Assembly (NCBI RefSeq): GCF_000218685.1
Contig: NW_006763302.1
Span: 347,180 to 411,179 of the forward strand
Direction of reading: 5' to 3'
DNA length: 64,000 nt
Source: Serpula lacrymans var. lacrymans S7.9
Lineage: Eukaryota > Basidiomycota > Agaricomycetes > Boletales > Serpulaceae
Part shown: positions 32,878 through 44,796 of the stretch, in pieces
How the letters are laid out: every line of letters begins with the position of its first letter
How positions within the stretch are numbered: position 1 is the stretch's first letter
Position numbers and translations under genes: made by a program
The notes under the pieces: model-generated
The model's input: the letters and a program-made list of their open reading frames with translations, nothing else
The model's database searches: none
What the model was told of the DNA's origin: nothing

Positions 32878-33791
32878 TATATATTAATCATATCTCTTCA
32901 CGATTATTTTTGCCTCTATCTTCAACGAACCAAAATACTATTTGCATACGACCAACAAGCAGACAAAGGATTGACAGTAAATGTTTCAAAGAGTCAATCG
33001 TGAAAATACTTGACAGCCCAGATAGCGGATTGAGATTGAACACCGAGCTGTCCTCACCCTGTTCTCAGGTGTGTCCATACTGCCAGTATAGCATATGGAC
33101 CCAAACACGTCAATCATCGTGGCAATATGCAATATAGGTGAGTAAGATGAAACATTCTCCCGTTGTGTTTAGTGATCAAAGTTAGAGCACCAGTTTCCTA
33201 TGTAGTGATGTTGATAGAAGCAGGACAAACCCAGCAGATTTGGTGATGCAACATTAGTACATTGGTCTAGAATCGTCTTAGTGACCACTTTGGCTAGTCG
33301 GGTGCTTTTATCGGAACCCACCCTAGGTCGTGTTGGAAAACAGCGTGGTATGTGTTCTGTTGCCGTACTAGCAAACTAAACTCCATTTGTTGGAAAGGCA
33401 GGCCTCTAGACCATTTCAGTCATGTTGATGTTCAAGATATCAGATTATCTTGCAGCTCTTCGCTCGGATGTTGGCCGTCTCCGCGGCTTCTTGACGTTCT
33501 CGTGGATTCAAGGATTCAACCAGGAGTCAAATACGATGTCCGGAGAACAGTGAGATGGTTCCATTATGATGTCCTTCTGGAGGGAATATCCGCGTTGGAT
33601 GAGAACAAACTGGGTATTACAGCTATTATCAGGTTACCAGTGTCTACAGATTTGATTGCACTCCGGAGAAAGGTTGCTAAGACTGTGCAGCTAAAAATAG
33701 GACACTCCATCATTGATCTCTAAATAGAAGTATATTAGATGGTCATTCCAGCCCCAGTGAACTTTCCTCTTGTCTCTGAACTAATCGCCCT
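32878..33791. other. Intergenic with an uncharacterised open frame
   Basis: About 900 bases before the PSD gene. The plus-strand frame at 33352-33723 (123 codons) contains VKYDVRRTVRWFHYDVLLEG and ALRRKVAKTVQLKIGH, which is moderately protein-like but matches nothing I know. It could be a small gene, a relic exon or chance. I do not call it a gene. Confidence 0.35.
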
Positions 33792-35636
33792 ATGTCTTCC
33801 CTGCACGGCTCAGACATCAACAAGCCTCTTGAGGAGGTCGACTCGAACAGTCTGCCCAACACCCACAACGACGCCGTCGCACATGCACTCACTTCCCTCG
33901 TAGGCCACTCCGCTGCATCCGAGCATGGTGGAGACGTCACTCAGGGCATTCACGGACACATCCATGTCCTCGATCACGTAAAGTGGCTCAAGGGAATCGT
34001 ACCAGAGGTGCAGAGTCTCGCTGCCCACTACCATGTTGGCAATTTCGTCATCAAACGCGAGACAGGAGAGAAGTTTTTCGAAAGTATGCCTATCTATGCG
34101 CGCATCGGCATGCACCTTTTGTTCTGTGGAAGGGAACAAGTTAAATTGCTTGAAGGTTCAAAGCGTGTTGAAGATTTATTGAGAGAGCAGAGCGTTAGAG
34201 AGGGGAAGATATACGACAGCCCAGATTCGGTCAAGAGTATCCCATCCTTTATCCAGACATACAAAATCCAGATGGATGAACTCCTCGAGCCCGACATCCG
34301 TAAATACAGGACCTTCAACGAATTCTTCAGCAGAAAACTCAAGCCCGAAGTAAGGCCCGTACAGAATGCGGATGATCCGAGCGCCTTTTGCTGTGCGGCT
34401 GATAGCCGACTCGTCGTATACCAATCGGTGGATCTTGCTAAGAAATTCTGGTGAGATCCTCATCCTCCGAGTCTCTGATTTTTGCCACTTGTTTTTGTGT
34501 AATATCTCAGTTCATTATCTCTATGCCAGGATTAAAGGGGATGAATTCACTATTCCTGCACTCCTTGATCTGCCTGCGGAAGACCCTGTATCCATTGCGC
34601 TCGATGGTGCCTCACTTGCCATCTTCCGTCTCGCACCCGCAGATTACCATCGCTTCCACTCCCCCTTTGATGCGACCATCAAAGAAGCGCCGAGAGATGT
34701 CAAGGGACAATACTATACTGGTATGTGTTAAATCATTATCTCCAAAATACAACTCTATGCGTTTTATTTCCCTTCTCGCCTGGTTTTTGTTGTTTTGTTA
34801 TTTTGCTTATGACATTGTAACTAAATCCTACAAATATAGTCAACCCTCAAGCCATCAACGAACCCAAACTCGACGTCCTTTCTGTGAACAAACGATCCGT
34901 CCTTATCGTAGAGCACAAGGCATCTGGAAAACCCATTGCCTTCGTCGCTGTAGGTGCTCTGCTGGTCGGAAGTGTTGTTTGGACTATCAGTGTCAGTGTT
35001 CTTGCGGTCTCTCATTTTCAAAATGACTTTTCTGATCCTCCTAACATATAATCATACTAATCCTTCAACTATCACATATACATGTTGTGTCATATCAATA
35101 CACCTCGCATATTATCGGTGTTGGGATATTGGATAAACATCGTAATCAAACGCTTATATGCTATGACCTCGATATCTGCGTGGCTCAAATCCCGGGGTGT
35201 ATACATCTCATGGCAACACATACATACTATTTCGACAACTTCCACTCAAATATTTACGAATCTGACGCTAATGATATGCGATTCTGCGGTCACCCTCGCG
35301 TCTTATCTCTATGGTCCTGGACGCCGTCCCATATCTGAACATTTTCTCTCACAAATTCACTCATCACCTCTTGCCAAATCTTGCGTACCATCAGGAACCG
35401 GGCGCCTCCGTCTGCCGTGGACAAGAGCTAGGCTATTTCGCATATGGCGGATCAACCGTTGTCGCCGTTTTCCCCCAAGGCTTGATCGACTTCGATGATG
35501 ACCTTGTAAAGAACTCGGATGCTACACTAGAGACGCTTGTGAAGGTAAAAAGCATTGCTTTCGACGGTAGCTTCAGCTTGTATTGACCCAACTGTCGTAG
35601 GTTGGTTCCTCCCTTGGACACGCCCCTTCTGCATAG
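33792..35636 (+). CDS. Phosphatidylserine decarboxylase family protein
   Basis: Pyruvoyl-dependent decarboxylase making phosphatidylethanolamine from phosphatidylserine, or a relative with another substrate. Exon 1 (33792 to about 34451) holds a soluble N-terminal region and YRTFNEFFSRKLKPEVRPV. It continues with IKGDEFTIPALLDL, FRLAPADYHRFHSPFDATI, VNPQAINEPKLDVLSVNKRSV, and VAVGALLVGSVVW with the self-cleaving Gly-Ser at 34968-34973. Then come EPGASVCRGQELGYFAYGGSTVVAVFP and IDFDDDLVKNSD, ending VGSSLGHAPSA with a stop at 35634-35636. No transmembrane segment or C2 domain is seen, so it is not the mitochondrial or C2-bearing form. The intron after VVWTIS (34992-35394) is about 400 bases, far longer than others here. 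Confidence 0.88.
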
Positions 35637-35901
35637 AAGATAGACAAATATATGAAGGAGATGGATAAAATGTACTAGTATATCATTGATAAATGCGTAT
35701 GAAGCGTACGAATGGCGTATATGTACTTTATGAGTCTTGTAGTAGTTTCGTGGATGTAGTTGATGGCATATTATATCGCTCACGCTGAGACGCTAAAATG
35801 CGGTCAACATAAGGCCACCTAAGGCAGGAACTCCAACGTTAACGTAATGGCCAACAAGGGGGCTTAACTGTTGGGAGCTACCGGGCCTCAGAGGGTATCA
35901 T

Positions 35902-36648
35902 CTAGTCTCCCTTGCTGACCTAATTCAATATCAATATCAATGATAGTCGATCTGTTAATAAGGTCTGCTCGATTTAACGGTGGCATGCGGGTAGTCTGGT
36001 CCGAAGTAAGGACCTTTGGCAGGAACCCCCGCTTCGGTAGTAATAGAGAAGGCACCATGAGCGGCACATTCGGCTTGAACTCGGCATTTTGTGGCTAGTC
36101 ACACCAGGAAAAAGCACATAAAGATTTCAGCTGAAACAGCTACTGTAGAGAACAAATGTTATGTACATGATCCCTACTATTGTATCACAACTACGATAAT
36201 TTATGTAGCACCTTGGACCTATATGACTCTGAATATCCCATTTCTTTTTGCCCATGTTTTGGTTCGGGTGTGTCTACAATTCGTAGCGGCGTTTTAATTG
36301 GAGTGGCTGACAGTTTCACTATCTCAATGGCTCAGCATCTGTTTGGGATGGAAGAAAAATTTGAAGCTAGCATTGTTCGTCATCTGAGAGCTTCACTATC
36401 AACTCTACCGATTCACACAAAGGCTAAGTGGTGAGTTACGCTGGTTGAAGCAATAGCTAGCCTTTACTGTGATGCTCAGCTATATTCAATCGGAGCGACT
36501 GAGCTTAAAATCAAGGTGCAAAAGAGCTCAATATTCGTTTTATTGGCACCGAAGGGGGGTTCACGCCAAATGGTCTTACTTTGGTGCAGACCTTATTTAC
36601 AAGATATCAACTCATCATATATTGAATTAGGTAAGCAAGGGAGACTAG
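35902..36648. mobile_element. Non-autonomous DNA transposon (MITE-like) with long terminal inverted repeats
   Basis: The left end (35902-35968) and the reverse complement of the right end (36586-36648) match over more than 60 bases with a few substitutions and small gaps. Both begin CTAGTCTCCCTTGCT and continue ACCTAATTCAATAT, then reach AATAAGGTCTGC. The interior of about 620 bases has no transposase-like frame. CTAG flanks TCTCCC on both sides, so it may be part of the repeat or a 4-base target duplication. I could not assign a superfamily from the ends. Confidence 0.75.
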
Positions 36649-39020
36649 TAATTTGTTGTGTTTCGTTTTCATTTGTTTTTGATGCTTCCCAATAAATCAA
36701 TAGCTTTCGTTTTCAATTGTTTTGAGTCTGAATGGTCCTGAAATCAAAGAAAGACAATGATTCAAAACAATATATTCAGTGTAAATATTCTACAATAGCT
36801 GACAATAATATTCTAAGGATTGAAAGGGTCATTCTGGTATTTAGATAGATACAGAATGATATATTCGGTGACAATCATTTTCTATCGGCCTAAATATTGT
36901 CGTTTCCGACTGGGTTTCAGGCCTCAAGGCCCCACTTCCTTCGACAATTAAGGCCCCCAAGAGGCCTTTGGTCGGTGATCAGGGTCCTGCCCGAGGTGCA
37001 TAAGGCTGTGAAGGCATAATTGTGTTGCGGAAATACATGCATATTTCCTCCAGCATATCAAATTACTCGTGAAAAGAATTCATGAGATGCATTCAAGTTC
37101 GTCAAGTTCTTGATCCCCGTTTTCATGCTTTACAGACGTTGGTATAATTTCCTCAGGAAGGCGAGAATAAACATGGAGGTTTTCCATCCCAGCCTAACAA
37201 ATTCTAGTCCGAGGCAATTGCAATAGCTATCATTCAACACCTCCGAATAATTTAATAAAACCCAAAACTGTTACGGTTCCGGTCAGCTTTCAAACATTTT
37301 CGCTGTTCCAAGTCACGTATACATCCGCTGCGCAGCATTGCTAGTATTTGACAGAGATTCCTTGGCAACGTTTGGGGATGTATTGAAAATTTTTCACGAG
37401 TCCCATCACACTTCGAAAGAGATCTAAATTTACGTGATGCTTCATCGATTTGCTTGAATCGATGTACTTATCATTCCCTCCGACTGCAATCCGAGTAGAC
37501 TCACTGCTACCTATAGAAGTATATGTCCGGTATGATTGGAGATTTGATCCAGGTAACGATACCTTGCTACAACTCTGACGTCGATTGCGATTGACCCGAG
37601 GATGCTGTAGCGGGCTACTGGCTGTGAAGGAATGACATCGGTAGGTCGGAACAGTTGAAGATGGCCTCATGGACACTCCATGCTGTACATTTCGAACTTC
37701 ACCAATGACAGGATTGGCCAAAAGCGGGCTGGAGATAATAATCGCAATCGAGACAAATCGTGCAAGCCTGAGGCTGTGATGGAAAGATATGATCCCGGCG
37801 TCCGGGTCACGAATTTGGATGCAAAGTTGATGCAAATCATCGATATCATGATGTAAAGAACTCGCTAGCCGGCGGTCCGTGGCATTCCGGCCTTAATGTT
37901 GACGCGTTGACGTTGTTTCCCAGTCAAGTTTCAATTATCTTGAGACACTTTTATCACACTCTGCTAACCTCCAAGGCTTTTCAAGCATGATAAGGAATCA
38001 ACATTTACCAAGCGATACAGGAAGTGAGTCAATTTACTCACAAGTACAATTTAGATGTAGAAAACACATCTGAGTATACATTCCTTCTTCAGACACACGC
38101 GGTGCTCGGACGTGGAAAGTTGATCGAAAACTGAAAGTTCACCGGAGAAGACGCGAGCACTGCGATTAATTCAGTAAGAAAGAGAATCTCATGAAGTAGA
38201 CAACGCCGTTGTACATCTGCTAGTACCCCAAATCTCTTGAGTGAAATTTGACAGAGAGATTGGCGCACATATCACTGGCACTTGTTCAGGGTAAGTGGTA
38301 CTATTTCATGTCATCCCACTAAAATGAGAGTTAAGTTCCATGTGCATCGGTTGCCTGCATAGTCGTATTCCAGTGCAACCTCACGGCTGCATTTCTGTGA
38401 CTCTTTCAGCAGAGCCCGAACCATTCAAGCGCCGAAAAGTCATTGTCACAGTTGAAAATTTTCTAGTAACCTATCGCCATGGATGTTCTATTTGGATGTT
38501 ATGCTGCTCAGCTTTAAAATTCAGTATACTGCTTCTTTCTTTGAAAAGGTGTAGATAGGTGGTGTAAACACGTCCTTTTCACTCAGAAACAGTTGATCCA
38601 GCTTAGTACATCTCAGGGGCAGTATGTACGCGCCTCGAACTGCATAACCTTGATGGAATAAGAAGCCTTAGACAGGCCCAAGTAAACCTTACTGGCCTCC
38701 AAAACTCGAAGATTAGACAAGTCAGATGCAGAATTATGTCGAAATTATTTCAAGCGAAGTCACGGTGAACCAAACAGCAAGTACTATGAGCGTCAATACA
38801 TAAGCCTCTCTATTCCCATTTCAATTGAGTACTGGAAAAATAATATACCCGACCCCGAGATTGGTTATGATTCCCTAAAATAGCTGCAAGTCATTAAAGT
38901 CATTGAAACCTGCTGAACATCGCTCCATTGACCGGGTGGGTTACATCGAGAGTAAGGCTGTCCGGCACACTTCAAGCTGGAATAATAGCTGGAATGGTCG
39001 GATAGCTGGCCACCAGACAG
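36649..39020. other. Gene-poor AT-rich tract
   Basis: About 2.4 kb without a convincing gene. At 36700-36900 several short inverted repeats occur (for example CAATTGTTTTGA against TCAAAACAATAT near 36716 and 36771, and two ATTCTG-containing arms near 36830-36860), which may be a decayed second small element. The minus-strand frame at 37341-37835 shows no recognisable domain. Confidence 0.4.
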
Positions 39021-39028
39021 TATAAAGG
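39021..39028 (+). promoter_or_regulatory. TATA box of terpene synthase 1
   Basis: TATAAAGG lies 84 bases upstream of the ATG at 39105, with a pyrimidine-rich leader between. Spacing and sequence fit a fungal core promoter. Confidence 0.55.
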
Positions 39029-39104
39029 TCGAGTCACACTCACCACTTACCTCCCATCTTCCTATCATCTACTCTCTACTCACTTGCTCCATCCTCCTCG
39101 TACA

Positions 39105-40339
39105 ATGTCTGACCTGAAAACTTCAACTACAGAGCGATTCCGCTTCCCAGACACCTTGGCCAATTGGCCTTTTGAACGCCGTTTGAACCCGTTCTATGAA
39201 GAGGTGAAAGCGGAATCATCTGCGTGGGTAGAGAGTTTCAAGCCGTTCAACGAAAAGGCCCAACGAGCATTCTATCGTTGTGATTTCAGTGGGTATATTC
39301 ACCTGTGATTCGCTTTACTGTAGCTAAGGCTGCTTACTTCATAGATCTCTGCGCATCTCTCATTTATCCCCACTTCGATAAAGGTAAGTTTTCCTCACTG
39401 CTTAGTAGCTTCCTAAACACTCACTGGCCATCGTGTAGAACGTCTTCGGACATGCGCAGATGTCTGCAACTTCATCTTTGCCTTTGACGACTACTCTGAC
39501 CTGGAAGACGAGCATGGTGTTCAAAAGCAGCGTGATATGATTATGGACGCTCTACGGAACCCATTCACCCCAAGACCAAAGGGAGAGTGCGTCTTAGGGG
39601 AAATGGCCCGCCAGTAAGTTCGAAATACCATAGTCTGGATATATACACTCAACAGTTTGATTGCAGAATGTGGGCACGTGCAATCCCTACAGCATCTCCT
39701 CACAGTCAGGCGCGCTTCAAGGAGACCATGGAAGTTTATATGACCGCCACCATTCAAGAGGCAGAAGACAGACGCGTGGATAACATTCGTGGCATTGACG
39801 GCTTCCTCGAAGTTCGTAGGGGGACGGTTGGAGTGAAGCCATTTTTCGCCCTCTTCGAGTTGAACTCTGATATCCATTCTCACGACAAATTGGTTGTCAA
39901 TGAGAAAATTCAAGAATTGGAGGAACTGGCAGCTGATATGATAATTCTTAACAACGTGAGTATCTACACCATAGAAACAGCTGAAATCGCTCATGACTCG
40001 CCATCTTCGAAACAGGATATGGTTTCTTATATCAAAGAAAGGGATGACGGACATCATGCCCATAATCTTGTGACCAACGTCATGTACGAAATGAATGTCG
40101 ATATTCATGGTGCGATGTGTTGGATCGAGCAGCGGAATGACCATATTATTCAGCAATTCCTTACAACGAAGAAGGAGATCCTTGACTTGGACAAGGAATT
40201 AGATTGGTATATCTGGGGCATTGGCAATCTGGTTAGAGGCACCATTTCCTGGTTTTACGAGAGCGAGCGTTACTTCGGGAAGCGGGGATTAGAGATTCAA
40301 CAAGATCGTTGGATAGACCTGTACTTCCGCAAGGAGTAA
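39105..40339 (+). CDS. Sesquiterpene synthase 1 (class I terpene cyclase)
   Basis: Cyclises farnesyl diphosphate to a sesquiterpene; product not predictable by eye. About 345 residues in five exons with short introns. It opens FRFPDTLANWPFERRLNPFYEEVKAESSAW, typical of basidiomycete cyclases. The metal-binding motif FDDYSDLEDE (Asp codons 39486-39491 and 39498-39500) and the NSE motif NDMVSYIKE, split by an intron after the Asn codon at 39953-39955, are both intact. Further conserved features are the VRRGTVGVKPFF effector region and the RY pair in ESERYFG. The stop at 40339 follows DRWIDLYFRKE. A closely similar paralogue follows 1.1 kb downstream in the same direction. No P450, reductase or transporter gene is linked within the window. 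Confidence 0.92.
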
Positions 40340-41465
40340 CATTATTAACATAACTTTAATGATTCCTTGTATTTTACCATATCAATTAGATAGGGCCCGA
40401 GGACCCTCCATGCTTATCCCATATCATGAGATATTGTGTAAACGCATTTGTTGATTGTAAAATAAATCTCTGGAGTATAATGCATATACGATACTAGTAA
40501 GCTAGCAGAATAGATGCCTGTAACTAGATGCCAAGCCTATTAGGGCTCCGATAGTGCCGCGGTAAGTGAATTACTGATATTAGCGGAGGATTCCGCCACT
40601 GATCGCTTTCTTATCTTCTTTCTGCTCTGGCGCTCCTGTTGAGCGGCCATATACTAAAATGACAGAGGCGGTCCTTAAAGGAATTGCCCAGGGCTTACAG
40701 GTACAATGCTATCTTCTCCCTCGCACGGCATATCAAAAATATTCAAACCAGTGTAAGAAGACGAGCCGCTTCGACACACAGGGGGGTTGCGAAGCATACA
40801 GGCCGGGTGTGCTTGTCAAGGAGTCGAGAGTGACTTGATGAGCGCTTGCAGTCGGAACATGAACATATCCAGCGCGCCTGTGGTTCTCGTCAGACTTTGA
40901 TTGCCTATCCCGGGACATCGCACCAACTACATTTATACCTTATGACTGTATATCTCCCGGTTAGCGTTTCCCCTACGTCCGATGTTCAAGCACTGATATT
41001 CCATCTCCTTCGTGAGTATCAGCTTGCTTTGAGTCGCACCTTGATAGCTGAAGGATCACAGGTTTGCCTATGTTGACGCTGAACGCACCGGAGGCGCACA
41101 TGAGTTCGTACTAGTTCAAGGGCGCTGCACGCCAAAAATGGATTAGGATTTTCTCTTAGGTTTCGCTGCTTTAGATCATCCGGTTTCAAAACCAAGCAGT
41201 GCATGTTCATCTCATACCAAGCCGTCAAACATTACTGGACTCAGCCTTTGGATATAAGTACTTCCGTTAGATATGACACTTCCTTTACAGTACTTCGCCA
41301 AGGTACAACCGCGACTATCGGTGCGGTTGGAAGAGTCGCCGTCGGTTAATATTAAAACGTCACTCTTTTTGCACCTGCCAGCTAATTTTGAGCAGCAGAA
41401 CTGGTACAAATAGGATGTCAATTTTCTTCTATCGTTCAAGTTGACTTCCACATCCCTAGCCTGCA
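40340..41465. other. Spacer between the two terpene synthases
   Basis: About 1.1 kb. No gene seen. GATATAAG near 41250-41270 is a weak TATA candidate for terpene synthase 2, far upstream of its ATG. Short frames in both directions at 40733-41228 overlap one another and are not convincing. Confidence 0.45.
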
Positions 41466-42703
41466 ATGTCTACATCCCATTACAACTCCGAGCGTTTTCG
41501 TTTTCCCGATACCATGTCGAACTGGCCTTGGACTCGTCAAATAAGCCCCTTTTATGAATCCGTCAAAGCAGAGTCCTCAGCATGGGTGGAAAGCTTCAAA
41601 CCTTTCGACGAAAGGACACAGAAAGCATTCAATCGCTGCGACTTCAGTGAGTACTCAACAGTGTCAACTTCTATAGTCTACAATTCATATCATCTCTGCA
41701 AGGCCTTGCTGCTGCCCTCGTATATCCTCATTTCGATAAAGGTCCGTCTTTATTATTATCACGCCACCACATTCCGTTGCTCAAAGCAAGTGTATAGAAC
41801 GACTACGGACATGCGCAGATGTCTGTAATTTCATATTTGTCTTCGACGATTACTCCGATCTAGAGGATGAGAACGGCGTTCAATATCAGCGAGATATTAT
41901 CATGGATGCCTTGCGGAACCCTTTCACGCCTCGAGCGAAAGGGGAGTGTATTCTCGGTGAAATGGCTCGACAGTACGGCTATTTCCACTTTGTTATATTA
42001 TAACCTCGCGCATTAACATCATCATCTGTAGAATGTGGGCACGTGCAGTCCCGACTGCCTCTTCTCACTGTCAAGAGCGGTTTATTGATACCATGGATGT
42101 ATATACAAAAGCTGTCGTTCAGGAAGCCGAAGACCGTCGTATGGATAATATCCGTGGCATTGAAGGTTACCTTCATGTTCGCAGAGGGACAGTTGGAGTG
42201 ATGCCCTTCTTCGCTCTTATCGAATTGAATGCAGATATATGCTCCCATGACAAGCTCATGGATGACGATAGAATCAGGGAGTTAGAAGAATTGGCCACGG
42301 ATATGAGTATCCTTAACCAAGTGAGGTTTCAAAATTCTACGCCCAGTTTCAATATTCTCATCGCTGATGATAATGGCAGGACATGTTTTCTTACATTAAG
42401 GAGAGAGATGATGGGCATCACGCTCACAATCTCGTCACCAACGTCATGCACGATTTGAAAGTGGACATCAATGGCGCCATGGATTGGATTGATCAACGAT
42501 ACAGTATGCTCGTGCAAGAGTTCATCGACATCATGAAGGAGGTCCTTGGTGAGAGTGATGTTGTTGAATGGTATATTTGGGGCATTGGAAATTGGGTAAA
42601 AGCTACACACACCTGGTGCTTTGAAAGTGAACGATACTTCGGGAAGCATGGACTACATATACAGAAAGAACGATGGATAGACCTATACTTTCGCAAGGAA
42701 TAG
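41466..42703 (+). CDS. Sesquiterpene synthase 2 with altered NSE motif
   Basis: Tandem paralogue of the cyclase at 39105, with the same exon layout and most residues shared. It opens FRFPDTMSNWPWTRQISPFYESVKAESSAW. The aspartate motif FDDYSDLEDE is intact (first Asp codons 41846-41851). The effector region reads VRRGTVGVMPFF and the protein ends ERWIDLYFRKE. In the second metal-binding motif the intron-flanking residue is Gln (CAA, 42318-42320), giving QDMFSYIKE where the paralogue has NDMVSYIKE. No other GT donor nearby would restore Asn. The RY pair (ESERYFG) is kept. The reading frame is otherwise complete, so it is not an obvious pseudogene. Activity or product may differ from that of copy 1. 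Confidence 0.9.
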
Positions 42704-43464
42704 AAGTATATCGTTACGTCTGCAAATTCTATGTAGCACTTTATCAGTTTATGTATCCCATGTTTGAACGTACGACTGCTCAAAGCCTTTGCTAGTGTTA
42801 CAACAGAACTCGTATCGGAGTTAAAAGAAGAGTGTTCAAGTCTTAGTCTCCCGGCTAGAACTGTTTGATAAGAGGCAAGTATAGATGAGAATTAATCCTT
42901 GAACACCATAAAAAAACTAACAATCACCCATAGACTCAAAATCCACAGTAAGTGCGCAAAGCAGATGATTAGGATATCAATTGATAGTCAACACCTCTGA
43001 CATTTAGGTTATTCGTCAGTGCGGCTAGATCGGGGTTCAGGAAAAGATGAAGGCAGTGGTCTTCCTGTATGAAATGACTACGACTATGCATGACGCATCT
43101 CTAACAGGATGACGATTGATAGCATCGATCTAAAGCATTTAGCTTGAGACTAAGGAGAGAAAACTTATGCCAGGCGGGCACTTGATCAAACAGATTTTTT
43201 TCTTGAGGAAATGGGTGCGATAAAAAAGTAGCATGCTTTACGCGGCCACCGTCGAACAGTTCATCAGTTCATCAGACCACAGACAAGCGTGTGTCTAGTC
43301 CATATATGAAGTAGCGAGGGAAAGTGCTGACTGTAAAGTCAAGGTAACCAAAGTTGAAGGCAACAAGCCGTCGGAAATTTCTAAGTGCAACCGCAGGGCC
43401 GTAGATGATACAAAGATAAACCAAGTCGGAGATGTTGTCAAAGTATCACCGATAATCAACGAGG
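42704..43464. other. Intergenic downstream of terpene synthase 2
   Basis: About 760 bases with no gene that I can support. The minus frame at 43295-43495 has no recognisable domain. Confidence 0.45.
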
Positions 43465-43653
43465 TATAAAGGCATGGGCTACAAACCATCAACATGTATC
43501 ACATCCATATAAACATGTATCTCAAGTCTATTGCTCACCTTGGCTGCGTTGGCTGTTTTAACTGCTTCTACACCTACTCCACCAGCAGAGAGCTATGCAG
43601 ATGATGGGATAGATTGCGGGTGCATTGGGCCTAACAGATTGTTGTGCTGTTGA
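43465..43653 (+). pseudogene. Possible frameshifted small secreted cysteine-containing peptide
   Basis: TATAAAGG at 43465-43472 is followed by ATGs at 43494 and 43515 in one frame (MYLKSIAHLGC..., stop near 43604). In the +1-shifted frame the same DNA reads LLTLAALAVLTAS, a good signal-peptide core, then TPTPPAESYADDGIDCGCIG and NRLLCC before a stop at 43651-43653. The arrangement suggests a small secreted peptide whose signal sequence was broken by a one- or two-base indel, or an assembly error. No homologue is recognised. Confidence is low. Confidence 0.3.
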
Positions 43654-43659
43654 TATTAC

Positions 43660-44790
43660 CGGCCACTTCAATATCTCGAATAAACTTGCTGTGCATAGTG
43701 AGTGCCTTGTTCATTGACATTTGAAATTTTGTTGAGTTATTGCTGATGTAGTAACAGGAGGTTGTTCGGTGAAGGATTGTGATGTGGGATTGTGACTTAA
43801 TAAAGGCGGTAGAACTGAGTGTTTCGGAGGGTATTTTCTTTATTCATTTACGCATTCGTCATGATACATGTGTTCCACAATGAGTCGGCACTCGCGTATC
43901 TGGTAAAGGGGCGCTATAATCAAATGTGCTCAGTTACAAGCCGTTAAATCTAATTCATAGTGTTAGGTAGTGTTGGGATCTGTGGACAGCGTGTGTTTCA
44001 ATGTTTCAATGTTTGGTCACAGTGGCCTCACTAAAACCATACAGACCTAAAGGGAGGGGGGGGGCATTTAACACGAATTGTCCACGTGATAGGGCCATTC
44101 GAAGGACTTCCACAAGGCATCGATGCGCCCACTTATTTGTTTGCCTTGCTGGGAACGAATCTTGAAATGATGTCGAGAGCGCATCAGAAATCGGCACCTA
44201 GTGTGCAGGACGGACCCATTTTTTGAAACCACCCCTACCAGCGCGCTGAAAAAATGCTGCCTTGGACGACCCAGTAAAGGATGGAAAAAGCAAGTCTTGT
44301 TGGTGAAGTTATTTCACCATTCTTGATATAGCAAACAGGATTATAGCCGCACCCGCAAGGAAATTATTCTCGCGTCCTCGATACCAGTACAAACAAGTTC
44401 ATGTTGCGTCCAGAATTCGACCTTCGGATGGGCCAATATTCCAAATTCCCGATCCAGTGACGTGTGAAGAGCGCGAAGTAACTCTAGACATATGCATACT
44501 CGTAGGCGTCACGACCTTCACATGTTTTGCAAAAGACATCTCGTGTCGAAAATGATGACCTTGAGCTTGAGTTTGTTACCAGAGGTATTCCGAATGTCTT
44601 TTTATAGTTGAAAGACATCGCCCGCAGGTCGACGGCAGTCGTTTTGTCCGTCGGCGGGAATGGTGGGCGATGGGCATGGGGCACACAGTGATTGGCATCG
44701 ACTACATTATATATGCTTGACGGCGACAGACTATGACGACATTTAGAATGAGATAACGATGATGTCGAGGGTGAATCAGCCTCAGTGTTT
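43660..44790. other. Gene-poor tract
   Basis: About 1.1 kb. Minus-strand frames at 44006-44197 and 44484-44804 have no domain I recognise. No firm element is seen. Confidence 0.4.
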
Positions 44791-44796
44791 GGTTTG

